Assembly: GCA_025531455.1 (NCBI GenBank)
Contig: JAMYHL010000052.1
Location: 124,001 to 188,000 of the forward strand
DNA: 64,000 bases
Reading direction: 5' to 3'
From: Apiotrichum sp. Y4204
Lineage: Eukaryota > Basidiomycota > Tremellomycetes > Trichosporonales > Trichosporonaceae
The first letter of the stretch is position 1, and each line of letters starts with the position of its first letter. Shown in pieces: positions 47,793 to 58,120 of the stretch. Position numbers and translations under genes: made by a program. Below the pieces are notes generated by a model. It was given only the letters and a program-made list of their open reading frames with translations. It was not told the origin of the DNA and searched no databases.

Positions 47793-49421
47793 TCACTCGT
47801 CCCGCAACTGGATACGGAAATCCCTCTTCTCCGTGCGCCGCCGCTTGTCCTCCTCGTACGCCTTGAACGTCGCTTCGGCGTCGGCGCTAAATGAGAACGT
47901 GTCGGTCGGCACACCAAGGTCGCTCAGCTCCTTGAGCCACAGCGGGAGCGTCGGCTCCCAGAGCGGGTGGATATTCGATACGTCGACGGGACACGCCCAG
48001 GTCGCGCGGTCCACTTCGCGGGGTATCACTGGGGGTGGGGACACTCCTGCGTCGCCTTTCGCTCGCTCCTCCTCGTCAATGCCCAGCATCACGTCCCAGA
48101 TATCCACAAACGCAAGCACGGATGGATGTTTGGCACACACGGCGCGCATGGCGTCGTTGAACCGCTGCGTCATCGCTACGCGCACGGGCTTGGTACACAG
48201 CGGCGGCTGGTGCGCGAGCAGGGCCTCGACCGACTCCTTGCCCGGTGTCGGCTTGTTAGAGAGCGAGAGCGCCGCGACGTCCTTCTCGAGATCCGGCTTG
48301 CCCCACGTCACGCGCGTGCGGTCCTTTTCGCCGCGCTCGAGCGCGCGGTGCGCGCGCACATGGTCCTCCTCAAGCCGCTCGACGTATTTCTCCGGAATAC
48401 GCGGCAGGGTATCGTCCTCGATGAGCGGGGGAAGGGCAGCTGCAACGAGCACCTTTGTAGGTGGCAGCCGGCGGTCGCCTGCGCGTCCGGGGCTGCCCGA
48501 CTGCTGCCGCACGACTTCGGCGGCGCGCCGCCCAATCGGGCCGTTCACGATTTCCCGCTCCAACCACGCCGAATATGCCTTGGCGATGGTGTCCACGAAT
48601 AGCTCGGGGCCTAGCGCGGGGCCCTTGCCCGAGTTCTCAGTTGCTGACGCAATAATGTCCTGGTGGTCTGAAGCGCCTGCCTCCTCCTCCTCGTCGACAA
48701 CCGCTGTGCCGTCCTCCTTGAGACCATACTCTTCACGTTCGCGCGCAGACCAAGTTCCCGCGCCCAACGGCTTGTGCTGCAGCTGCCACAGGTAGTTGAC
48801 CTGCAAGTCGACCTGGGGTTGTGAGTATCCCGCGTGGATGGCGTCAACCAAAAGTTCCTTACATTTCCGAACATCAACAGCGCACTACGCCCCGTAGGCG
48901 GCATGTACGCGAACGGAGGCGGGGCGAGGAACGTGTTCAGCAGCGGGACCAGCTCGTTGGACACCTGCTTGAGCGAGTTGGGATTGTTGAGGCCCTGTGA
49001 AGTGAGTATCTCAGTCATACTGACGGCTAAGATCGCTTTGCGGCCTCCACCGGGTCTCCATTCCCTCATATCCACACACCTTGGCACTCGCCCCCTTGAA
49101 TGTCTGGACCTTGACGCACGCGTCGCTGAGGAGCTTGAACGGCCCGCCGAACGAGTCGCCAAACACGCACAGCGCAACGCCGCGGCGGGGCGCGTTCCCC
49201 GGACCGCGATGTCCGCGCTGCTGCGGCGGGCCCTCGCGTTCCCGGAAGCCGTTCCGCGTGTCCGATGGCGCCGGGTGAGAGTGCGGCGGGGGGTCGCGCC
49301 GCGGACTGGAACTGCCGCTGAAGCCGGGTCGCGGGGGTGGCGTGTCCGACGCTGGAGCCGGAGCCGAAGCTGGAGCTGGAGCTTTGTTGCGCAGGTGCGG
49401 GGGCACGTATCGTCCTGCCAT
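47793..49421 (-). CDS. SGNH-hydrolase-like protein of unknown function
   Basis: Three exons (49421-49080, 48994-48863, 48812-47793; introns 85 and 50 nt) give 497 residues. It opens with RYVPPHLRNK, a short motif seen at the N-terminus of several RNA-associated fungal proteins, then a Pro/Arg-rich disordered stretch to about residue 78. The core begins VALCVFGDSFGGPFKLL, with a GDS block like the catalytic Ser block of SGNH hydrolases. FKGASAKGLNNP and LMFGNVDLQVNYLW follow, which could stand for the Gly and Asn blocks. Near the C-terminus WACPVDVSNIHPLWEP could carry the Asp/His pair. Block spacing is not textbook, so enzyme class is tentative. The middle is rich in charged residues, with a predicted helical segment RIPEKYVERLEEDHVRAHRA. 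I do not recognise a named orthologue. Confidence 0.68.
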
Positions 49422-50242
49422 GTTGGAAGTGGTGTAAGAGATGTGAGTAGATGCAAGCGAGATGCGCGATGAGGATGAACTTGGAATCGATATCTCAATC
49501 TTTGTGGGGCTTGCTGATCTGAATCCGGATGAGATGATCCGGTCCAGGGGCTCAGGGGCAGGAATAGTTTAAACGTGCAGATCACGCGACATGGAAACCC
49601 CCCCACGCTATAATCAGGGGAAAGGAATTAGTGCGTGCCTGGTGCGTTTTGTTTGTGAATTGATCGGCAGTCGGTTACCGATTGCTGACATGGCACGCCA
49701 GGGAGAATGATCGTCGGTCGTTTCGTTTATTTTTGGTGCATGTTGCCGGTTCTCATCGATCGCTTGCAACTCGTCCTCTGCTGCTTGTTTTTGGGATGCA
49801 TCGATGCGGAATACATTGCACAGCCGTTGCCTGCCGATCGAAGCCAGGTGCTGCGCCGGGTAATTGTGCTGTTGTGCTGCTTGAACGCCCATTGCGCCCC
49901 TTTGCACTTCTCGCGCCGCCGTGTCACTAAAAACGCGTCGACCTGCTCCCGTCCCTACATGCCCCTATGCAGCCCCTGTGGGCTTGTGCCGCTTCTGCCG
50001 CGCAGCTCTCCCAAATGTGCCAAGCCGTCCTCGCCAAAGACCCAGAGCAGGCAGAGCAGGCAGGAGCACTGTACGCTTGGACCATTGTGATCGCATGGCT
50101 TGCTGCTCCGAAGCAGCCTTGCACTCCGTCATTGTCGCTTCGCACATTCCTTTATATCCCCGCCGAAACCGAATCCTCCGCTTTCCACGACTTGCATTCC
50201 CTTCTCAACCTATACCCCGAAGACTACCCCGGAAACCACACC
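49422..50242. other. Divergent promoter region, SGNH-like / metacaspase
   Basis: An open frame continues upstream of the metacaspase ATG to 49967, but it covers the TATA-like element and has no domain. It is treated as leader or promoter. Nothing else was recognised. Confidence 0.55.
50151..50158 (+). promoter_or_regulatory. Possible TATA element of the metacaspase gene
   Basis: TTTATATC lies 92 nt upstream of the ATG at 50243 in a region with no better candidate. Confidence 0.45.
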
Positions 50243-52066
50243 ATGAGTGAGTACGACTCCGACGACTACGCGCAAGAGTACGAGAGCGGGAGGGAGGACG
50301 AGTTTGAGACGGAGACTGGAGACGAGTACGAGAGCGGGAGCGACGCGGAAGAGTCGTTTGCAGACGAAGTGCAAGACGAGGCTCGCGAGGCCGAATCGGA
50401 CCCGGAGGAAGCAGAAGAAACGTCAAGGGTGGAAGAGCAAGAGCACGAGCAAGATGACGATGAGGCGCACTACGCCCATCGCGACCGCTACACTGCGCAA
50501 TATGAAGACGACGAGTCTGACGACGAGAAGACTGCCAACAGCACTGCTACTCCTGTTGCGACTGCCGGCACCGCGCTGGGCGGTGCTCTGGGCAGCCTGT
50601 TTGGCTCCAGCAACGCTACTACCACCGCGTCTGGCGGCTCGTGGCTTGACGGTCTCAAGAGCGGCCTGGGTGCACTGAACATTGGCGGTGGGGGCCAGGC
50701 TGCCGAGAGCGGTGTTACCCGCCAGCAGGGTTACGGTCAACAAGACCAGTACGCCCAGTATCAGTACCAGCAGAAGCAGTATGATCAGCAAGGGCAGTAT
50801 GGCGCTCCGCAGCCTGGCGACACGAGCGCTCGCAGTGGTCTCCGTGATTAGCAGTGGCACACCAGACAGAGCTGACCTGCAGACGAGGGACGTGACTTCG
50901 AGTACTCGCGCTGCACTGGTCGCCATCGCGCTGTCCTGGTGAGAAGCGCATCTTGGGTACAGCTGACAGCAGGTGGGCATCAACTACTTCAACCAAAAGG
51001 GCCAGCTGAACGGCTGCATCAACGACGTGCACAATGTGACGCGCTTCCTCCGTGTGTGTATTCGCGGAATGTGTGGCTGATCGGTAGAGGGCAAGGGTTA
51101 CCAGGACATTACGATTCTTACCGACGACACCAACAACCCCAACCTCATGCCGACCAAGCAGAACATTGTCCGCGCCATGCAGCACCTTGTGGACGGCGCG
51201 CAGCGTGACGACTCTCTCTTCTTCCACTAGTGCGTTTTCGGCTCCACCTCGAGACTGACGCGTAGCTCCGGACACGGCACTCAGGCGCAGGGCGGTGACC
51301 ACACCGAGGCCGATGGTCTCATGGAGGCCATCTGCCCTGTCGACTACGAGTCGGCCGGTCTTATCCACGACCGTGACAGTGAGTGTCCATTTGCAAAGCC
51401 CTGCTGACGTCCAGTGTGAGACCCTAAAGGCCTGCCACATTCTGACCCCAGCTACCAGCTTCTCGTCAAGCCCCTCCCTGCCGGTTGTCGTCTGACTGCC
51501 GTCTTCGACTCGTGCCACTCGGGCACCGTCATGAACCTCCCCTTCGCCTACTCTACCCGTGGTATCGTCAAGGAGCCAAACTTCATGGCCGACACTGGCA
51601 GGGGCCTTCTCCGCGCTGCGCCTCAGTACATTGCCGGAGACGCCATGGGCGCGGCCAAGTCGCTGTTCGGGGCGGCCATGTCGTCGTTCAAGGAGAGCCA
51701 GGCCGGCGACGCCCTCCGCGCACAGAACACTTCCTCTGCCGACGTCATCTCCTTCTCCGGCTGCAAGGACGAGCAGACTGTGGGTATCGAGAACGACAGG
51801 TCATCCTTTACGAATGTCACTCACACCAGTCCGCCGACACGACCGAGGAGGGCCAGGCCACCGGTGCCATGTCCTATGTGAGTTGCTCGGCATTCCGACC
51901 CCGCTGACCCCAGGCCCTGATCAAGGCGCTCTCGTCCGACCCCAACATCTCGTACAAGCAGCTGCTCAACAACGTCCGTAGGGAGATGATCAACGGCGGC
52001 TACAGCCAGAAGCCTCAGCTCTCGGCGTGCCACCCCATCGACACCGACCTCCAGTTTGTCGTCTAA
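50243..52066 (+). CDS. Type I metacaspase
   Basis: Nine coding segments give 506 residues: 50243-50843, 50883-50938, 50973-51051, 51088-51229, 51266-51378, 51415, 51452-51779, 51830-51877 and 51914-52066. Introns are 34-50 nt. The N-terminal 90 residues are strongly acidic ([18 protein letters not shown]). A Gly/Ala segment follows, then a Gln/Tyr-rich prodomain ([18 protein letters not shown]). The caspase-fold core starts at [16 protein letters not shown]. It has the catalytic His in FFHYSGHGTQ (about 296) and Cys in [10 protein letters not shown] (about 352). The p10-like part ends [18 protein letters not shown], closely matching yeast Mca1/Yca1. The enzyme cleaves after Arg/Lys, is Ca2+-dependent in this family, and acts in proteostasis and stress death. 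The segment at 51415 is a single nucleotide between two 36-nt introns. The ATG at 50243 has a good CACC context. Family assignment is certain. Confidence 0.92.
51379..51451 (+). other. Two 36-nt introns flanking a one-nucleotide exon
   Basis: 51379-51414 and 51416-51451 each begin GTGAG, contain CTGAC just before the end and finish CAG. Between them lies a single T at 51415. Joining A, T and C makes an Ile codon (GAC ATC TAC). The product then aligns without gap to the yeast metacaspase segment before VKPL. Removing the whole stretch as one intron shifts the frame and hits a stop. Confidence 0.65.
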
Positions 52067-52440
52067 TTCCGTATGCTCTTGGGTCTGCATGCATTTGGGA
52101 ATGAAGGGATAGGGGAAGGAGCAATGCGGGTGTGGGGTACTGACCGATACTGAACGAATTAGACGAGAATGCCTGCGAGCTTAAGCTCTAGTAGAACTGG
52201 TCAGTATTTGAGTAGAGTCACCAGAGATGCACAGTTACCTGAACCGGACAGCAAGCTGAGCACCCACCCCCGATCTGACAAAGCTACGCCGAAGTTCCAA
52301 GAGGTTATTCGCCAAACCCAGTCGCGCCGTTGTGACATATGCAATGTTCCTTATGTGTCGAGTCTTGCTTGTTGCAATCAATCTGAGCCGTACCGAACCC
52401 AATGCCCCACCTCTCCATAGTCTCCATGTATGTAATGCAT
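52067..52440. other. Intergenic between convergent metacaspase and MIC12
   Basis: Only 3' flanks lie here. Nothing else was recognised. Confidence 0.5.
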
Positions 52441-53111
52441 CTAGACCAAGCGCTTGGGAGCCACAGTGATCTTAGGCGACGGCTGCAGCGGCGCATCGAC
52501 ATCCGTCTCCATCTTGAGCTTTGCCGCGCGCGCCTTCTCCCGCGCGGCCTCGGCAGCCGCACTGATATCAGCTGCGTCGGGAACCGCCTCCTTGACAGCA
52601 TGGACGCCGCTCTGGGCCGCATCCACGACGCTTTCCGCCGCAGCGGTCGCCGCCTCGGTGGCCTTCGCGCCGGCCGCCGCGCCCGCGGTGCCTATCCTGC
52701 CCGCTGCGTCCTGTGCGGCATTGACCGCCGCCGCACCGAGTCCGCGCCAGTCCGCCTCGCGGACGCCGGAGACGGCCGAGCCGACCGCCGCGTTCCACTT
52801 GTGGCGGAGCAGCTCGGAGAACGGCGCCTGGGCAGGGTACAAGGGGCCGACGCGCGACGACGCGGCCGGAGGCGGAGTGTCGTCCAGGCCTGTTTCGAGG
52901 ACGCGGTTCGAGGACGCCAGTCTGCGGTCAGTACGAGCGCGGAGAGGTAGTTCTGTTGGTGACGGCCATTCGGCAGGATGGCTATCTGCCCGACGTCCAC
53001 TCACTCGGCACGTAGCACGGCCGTGTTCTGCTGGATCTGCGTCGAGAGCGTGTAGTACACCGCTGCGCCGGCGAGGAGGCCCGAGCCCGCGCCGAGGAGA
53101 ATACCGGCCAT
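52441..53111 (-). CDS. MIC12: MICOS complex subunit Mic12 (Aim5-like)
   Basis: Two exons (53111-53005, 52921-52441; 83-nt intron) encode 195 residues. The N-terminus carries a Gly/Ala-rich membrane helix (GILLGAGSGLLAGAAVYYTL, about 3-22) followed by STQIQQNTAVLRAEL, the usual Mic12 opening. The family landmark near the middle, a conserved Lys-Trp-Asn followed by Asp-Trp, is present as HKWNAAVGSAVSGVREADW. The remainder is an Ala-rich amphipathic helix region (AAESVVDAAQSGVHAVKEAV), longer than in yeast Aim5. Mic12 helps shape crista junctions in the mitochondrial inner membrane. It shares a 299-bp divergent promoter with RSM19. Assignment rests on motif order and size; low conservation in this family leaves some doubt. 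Confidence 0.78.
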
Positions 53112-53410
53112 GATGTGTTGGAGCGTGGAGGAGGTAGTTTTGGAAGTTCTAGATTGCTGGCTCAGAGCTCCGTGACATGTATCTCGTTGTCTCGACTGCC
53201 GAGCTCCCGAGCTCCCAGCTCGCGGCAGCTCGCTCGTCATTACTGCAACTCGCCAATGACCGTGGGCGGTGGGACGGATATCGGGGGATCTCCGCAGTAA
53301 GATTTGGTCCCGCCGCGTGTCTGTCGGGTGGAGGAAAAAGTCCTGGCGATGGCATTCAATGTACTATCCGGCTCGATGTTGATACTCGATAGTGATCCTC
53401 ACATATCGCC
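53112..53410. promoter_or_regulatory. Divergent promoter, MIC12 and RSM19
   Basis: The two start codons face away from each other across 299 bp, and both products are mitochondrial. This suggests shared control. No TATA consensus was seen. A GAGCTCCCGAGCTCCCAGCT direct repeat lies near 53200. Confidence 0.5.
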
Positions 53411-54097
53411 ATGCGTCCGTCACTGACTCTCCTCAAGCGGTCCGTCTGGAAGGGTGAGTGCGGAGTGGCCTGTGCGGGGGGACGAGGGCAAAGTTAAGGC
53501 GGTAAAGACGGAAGACTGTGCGGGCCAGTTCCAATCGAAGAACGGTCGACTCCGAACTGAGATCCGCCGTCGAGCCGTAGCGCTCCTACCCGCTTTCAAA
53601 AGGGAAGTGGTCGCTGCTGCGGCTGACTATACGGCTGAAGCGTATTATTGGAACGGCAGCCTTGTACCGGAAAGCCTAAGAGTCTAGCTGCCATCAATCA
53701 CTTCAACCACTTCCTCCCCCTTTTGTAATCCACTAACCGCAGGCCCGTTCTTCACCGCGTTCCCCTCGCTGCAGGAGGCGCTGAAGAACAACACCCCGAT
53801 CTTCACAAAGTCGCGTGCGTGCACCGTCCTCCCGAACTTTGTCGGTCTCCGCTTTATGGTCCACAACGGCCGCGACTACCTCCCCGTGACGATTACCGAG
53901 GAGATGGTCGGGCACAAGCTCGGCGAGTTCAGCCCCACCCGCCAGAGGTTCAGCTACAGGTGCGTTTTGGCGGCCGAAGATTCTTCCAGCTGTGCCTTTG
54001 TCCGCCGAGGACATGGGCTTGTCGCTGTTGGGAGAATGGTTGCTCCTTGCTCTTCACCGAACCACGCTTACATCCCAGGCAAACCAAGAACAGGTAG
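53411..54097 (+). CDS. RSM19: Mitochondrial ribosomal protein uS19m (Rsm19)
   Basis: Three exons (53411-53453, 53743-53959, 54079-54097) give 92 residues, the family size. The sequence follows yeast Rsm19 closely in pattern: [10 protein letters not shown] at the start, ARACTVLP-like basic stretch ([20 protein letters not shown]), [19 protein letters not shown] and a terminal QRFSYRQTKNR. It is a small-subunit protein of the mitochondrial ribosome, located in the head next to uS13. The first intron is 289 nt and the second 118 nt, both long for this genome. The last exon supplies only six residues and the stop. No separate presequence is visible beyond the basic N-terminus. Confidence 0.92.
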
Positions 54098-55708
54098 ACG
54101 CACACCTTCTTATACCCTCATATGCGATATCCTCACTGCACCAGTCCTGTTGATGAGTGTGGAGTCCGAGTTGGTGAGAGGCTCCGCGGCGAGGAGTTGA
54201 TTTCATGGTGGGATCAGGGCACTGGGCAATCGGGGTACTCGAAGAGAAGTTTAGGTCACCGAGAGTGCATTGCGAATCTGCCCCCTGTCGTGCGAGTGCC
54301 CTGTTGAACAGCCGACCAGCATGGCTGTAGGAGCTGTAGTGCGACGGGTCTGCCGCTCGACGGGTCTTGCGCCATCGCGCCCTCGATTGTCACTGATGGT
54401 ATTTAACACTAATTGCAAGGTTCAGTGATCCGCCACTGCTGCATGATTTGACCAGCATTGAACGCCCCTGTCCGCCATGTACAACACTTCATTTCATGGC
54501 TTGGTAAATTCCTGTCTCACCGTAGATTGACGCTTCCGAGATCCCGAGAGCGATCGACCCCGGCCAGAACAGCGGCAGTGGCAACCATCCGCCTCCCGCC
54601 GGCTGCAGGAGCCGAGGCAAGCCAAATGCTGATGGGTGTGAGAACATTGCTCTCCACTTGTAAGGTATGTACTACCTTGCGCAGATGGCATATTATTACA
54701 TGTCGAGGAGGAGATGTGCAGTGCATTTGTTGAGTTAGTTGAGTCTATGCAGAGGCACATACTCTTGCATGGCTTGCTGCTCCTAGGGCTGCGTGCTGCG
54801 CCCTCTAGACGCGTAGAGCACGTAGAGCACGTAGAGCACGTAGATGGTCTGGAGCGCCTGAGATCGGCGTCCTTGGCATCCAAGGGCGATCGTGGTCCGA
54901 TAATGGATCTGGGCCTCTGGGGCGCGACATCAGATCAGCAGGCGATCAGGCCCCGGAGCAGGCGGGTCAGTCAGTGCGCCGTATGCAATATGCATATCGC
55001 CACCCCGGCATTCCTGAATGCTGTATGCCCAGATGTTGTCTATGCTGTGCAACCAAGTGGTGTTTGGGTGGACATGTGGGCGTAAATTGAGGTGTGACAT
55101 ACACATTTGCCTCATTCTCTGGGCCTGGATGACGATTTGTATGCAATGTCGTGCACTGCCATTTTGATGTAGAAGGAACACATCCTGGCTTTATCCTATT
55201 AGGAACATTTGGAATCGGTAAATCCCTGTGGCCCTGTGTTTGTTGTGCACAGCATTGTGTAAGGGGAGGGGAGGGGATCCGTGCGATCGCTTCGGGTGGA
55301 CGAGCGTCCGAGATTGTGGTTGGCTTGGCGACAACTGGGCGGCGTCATACATTTCATACATGGGGAACAATGCAAGCCTGCAAGCTTCAGGCCCGCAAGC
55401 AACACGTCTATCAATCACGGCTGTGGTGTGTGCGCTGCATGCGCTGCGTGCACTGTGCACTGCTGCACACAGCACGCAGCTGGCGAGCCAAGAGGCGAAA
55501 GTGAGAGGGCGAGCATTCCGTCGTCATCCACTCCCGTGCCGTGTTGACCCACCGACCACTGAGAAGGCTCGCGCGTTGCCGCCATTTATGTATCAGGCGA
55601 TCAGCGCTCATCTCTCAATCTATCCTTCCCGTCTCGAGTCCACCTTCCTCATTCTAATCCATCCACCACACACACTACATCCAACACAACCTACAAGCCG
55701 CATCCAAC
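54098..55708. other. 1.6 kb intergenic stretch upstream of the annexin gene
   Basis: No gene was recognised. Short tandem repeats occur near 54812. The right 200 bp is the annexin promoter and leader, pyrimidine-rich, with CACACA words near the start codon. Confidence 0.5.
54812..54844. repeat. Tandem CGTAGAGCA repeat
   Basis: The 9-mer occurs three times in direct succession plus a partial fourth copy. Related CCGTAG words cluster at 11037-11115 in the gene-free stretch. Confidence 0.8.
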
Positions 55709-57507
55709 ATGTACGGCGGCAACAACTACGGCGGCAACAACTACGGCCAGCCGCCCCAGCAGCAATGGAACCAGGGCGGGTATGCCGGTCCGGGAATGCA
55801 GGGTGGCGGCGCGTCGCAGTGGGGTGGCCAGCAGAACCAGTACGGTGCTCCCCCCCAGAACCAGTATGGCGCTCCCCCGGCGAACCAGTATGGAGCCCCT
55901 CCGCAGAACCAGTATGGCGCGCCGCAGAACCAGTATGGTGCCCCCTCGAACCAGTATGGTGCTTCCTCGAACCAGTACGGCGCCGCCCCGCAAGGACAGT
56001 ACGGTGCTCCCCCGACGACGAACTACGGCGCAGCGGCGAATCAGTACGGTGCCCCTCCTGCGAACCAGTACGGTGCTCCCCCGGCGAATCAGTACGGCGC
56101 TCCTCCGGCGAACCAGTACGGCGCACCGCCCGCAAACCAGTACGGCGCTCCCGCACAGCAGCCGTATGGCGCTGCCGCCCCTGCTGGCGGGTACGGCGCG
56201 CCGGCGCAGCAGCCGTACGGCGCCGCGCAGCAGAACTATGGCCAGCCGGCACAGCCGCAGCCGGGCTTTGGGCCGCGCTACCTCGGCGTGCCCATCCCGG
56301 CGCCGCCGCCCGCGCCACCCCTCCAGCAGCTTCAGGGATACAACCCCCAGTTTGACGCGGACCGCATCCGCAAGGCGACAAAGGTGAGTGCGCGAGCGTT
56401 GCGGATGTGGGGTGGCGGCGCTGGACGGGTGGGGAAGGCGAATGTAGGGATTGGATTTGAGAAGTGAGGTGACCTGCTCTGGAGAGACAGATCGATGAGG
56501 AACGATGGGGAACGATGGGCCGGTGATTGATGTGAACGGAGGGCAAAAGTCGTTTTCTTCACACAGAACTCTGACCCCCAGGGCCTTGGAACCGACGAGC
56601 GGACACTTATCGACGTCATGGCGCCCTTGGACGCGTTCCAGATCGACATTCTTTCGCGCACGTTCGAGTCGACAGTCGGTCGCTCGCTCAAGACGACTCT
56701 CGAGAAGGAATTGAGTGGATGGTGGGTTGCATTTCGATGGGATTCACAATTAACGGCAGGTTTGAATATGTCATGGTGCTCAAGTCGCTCGGCCCGTTGG
56801 GCGGCGATGTTTACCTCCTCAATCGCGCGTGCAAGGGCATGGGAACACACGAGGACCTGCTCACGGAAATCCTCATCAGCCGCTCGAACCAGGAACTTCT
56901 GCTCCTCAAGGAGGCGTACCGTCGCACATACAACAAGGACCTAGACAGCGTGGTGCGCGGCGAGCTGAGCATGAAGACGGAGCGCATGTTCAACATGGCC
57001 CTCGCGTGCAACCGTGACGAGTCGACGTTTGTCAACCAACAGCAGGTACAGCAGGACGTCGAGGTGCTGTACCGCGCTGGACCCGGCAAGATTGGTACCG
57101 ACGAGATCAACATCTGCAGCATCCTCCTGCAGCGCTCAGACCAGCACCTGCAGGCCATTGCGCAGGCGTTCCCTAACCGCTTCCGCATGTCGCTCTCGCA
57201 CATGATCGAGTCCGAGTTCTCGGGCCACATGAAGGACGCTCTCCTGCATATTGCACGCGGCGCCGAGAACGACGGCCAGGGTGTCTACCGTGACGTGCTC
57301 CTCCTCGAGGCCGCGATGGCAGGTCTGGGTACAAAGGACGAGCGGCTGTGCTACCGCATTGTCCGCGCGCACTGGAACCGCCCTCGATTCGGTGCCATCA
57401 AGAACCAGTATCAGCAGCTTTACCGCAAGAGTCTGCGCAAACGTGTCGAGGGGGAGACGTCGGGCAAGTACGAGAAGGCGCTGGTTGGTATCATCGAGCA
57501 GAACTAG
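55709..57507 (+). CDS. Annexin with NQYGAPP-repeat N-terminus
   Basis: Three exons (55709-56383, 56582-56721, 56760-57507; introns 198 and 38 nt) give 520 residues. Residues 1-190 are a prion-like head of Gly, Tyr, Asn, Gln and Pro, beginning [16 protein letters not shown] and including about a dozen NQYGAPP-type units. Four annexin repeats follow, marked by [51 protein letters not shown] and [18 protein letters not shown]. Each has the GxGT loop that supports Ca2+-dependent phospholipid binding, with the fully canonical form in the first, second and fourth. Annexins bind acidic membranes when Ca2+ rises. Related fungal annexins carry similar Gly/Tyr/Pro-rich heads, thought to drive self-association. 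Function in repair or trafficking is inferred from the family. Confidence 0.93.
55834..56170 (+). repeat. Coding tandem repeat, NQYGAPP units
   Basis: About a dozen 21-nt units of the form AACCAGTAYGGYGCNCCNCCN are arranged head to tail in the annexin first exon. Third-position differences between units show they are not a fresh expansion, yet copy-number variation between strains is likely. Confidence 0.85.
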
Positions 57508-57884
57508 GTTTGGGCTGAACGTGATTTCGGCGTGAAACGTCACGTCGAGCCCAGTCGTCTGTCATCTGTGTGATCTGTGTCTAGGCCTCCGACTCCCGAC
57601 TCCTCCGACTGCCATGTTGTTCCCAGTATATAGTTTTTCCTTGCTCATGCCGTAGTGTAGTTTCCTGTGACATGCCATCTTGAAGAAGAATCAGTAGTCC
57701 TTTCGTCGTACATGAAGAATCAGCACATCATCTCGCCGTCTCTCAAAGAGTTTCAGCGTAAACTCTGCCCCTCGACGCTCTTCCAGTCCTCCTACCCAGC
57801 CTCTCCCTTCCACCAGACTCCCACCAGACCTTCTTCCAAGTCTGGAATCCCAAAAACGTTGGCAGGAGGAACTGAATCCTCTTT
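57508..57884. other. Intergenic, annexin 3' flank and tRNA 3' flank
   Basis: No protein gene. On the minus strand a TTTTT run (plus-strand 57852-57856) about 30 nt beyond the tRNA 3' end is the probable RNA polymerase III terminator. Confidence 0.55.
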
Positions 57885-57973
57885 TGACGAGAGTGGGATT
57901 CGAACCCACGTCCGAAGACTGCGGAGGTTGCTACACCTTAACACAGCGCCTTAGACCGCTCGGCCATCTCGCC
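57885..57973 (-). tRNA. tRNA-Leu(AAG) with 11-nt intron
   Basis: The minus strand folds into a cloverleaf. The 7-bp acceptor stem is GGCGAGA with TCTCGTC (one G-U pair) and discriminator A at 57885. The D-arm is GCC-GAGCGGTCTAA-GGC, the anticodon stem CTGTG with CGCAG, and the T-arm GTGGG-TTCGAAT-CCCAC. The loop reads TTAAGG, anticodon AAG (codon CUU). An intron TGTAGCAACCT after position 37 can pair with the anticodon through its CCT. A short extra arm (TCTTCGGAC) and discriminator A fit leucine. GGCCGAGCGG and GGTTCGAATCC act as the A and B boxes of its internal promoter. Confidence 0.92.
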
Positions 57974-58120
57974 GATCACGCCGGCGATCAGGCGGCGATC
58001 TCCGCGTCGGCGATCATCGGTCAAGCGATCGCGAGCGAGGGAACGGCGAGGAAAGAGTCACGGTGGATAAACAATTAATAACATACATCGTCCCGACCCG
58101 TCAACACCTCATGGCTCTTT

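Noticed and set aside
49967..50242. In-frame N-terminal extension of the metacaspase by 92 residues
   Set aside because: It covers the TATA-like element, has no domain, and the ATG at 50243 has a better context and the acidic start typical of the gene product.
51379..51451. Reading the metacaspase region as one 73-nt intron
   Set aside because: It joins A to C and shifts the frame into a stop. The alternative donor at 51383 keeps frame but is a poor site and adds a residue not found in the family alignment.
53454..53742. snoRNA in the RSM19 first intron
   Set aside because: No clear C/D box pair or H/ACA hairpin arrangement could be drawn by eye.
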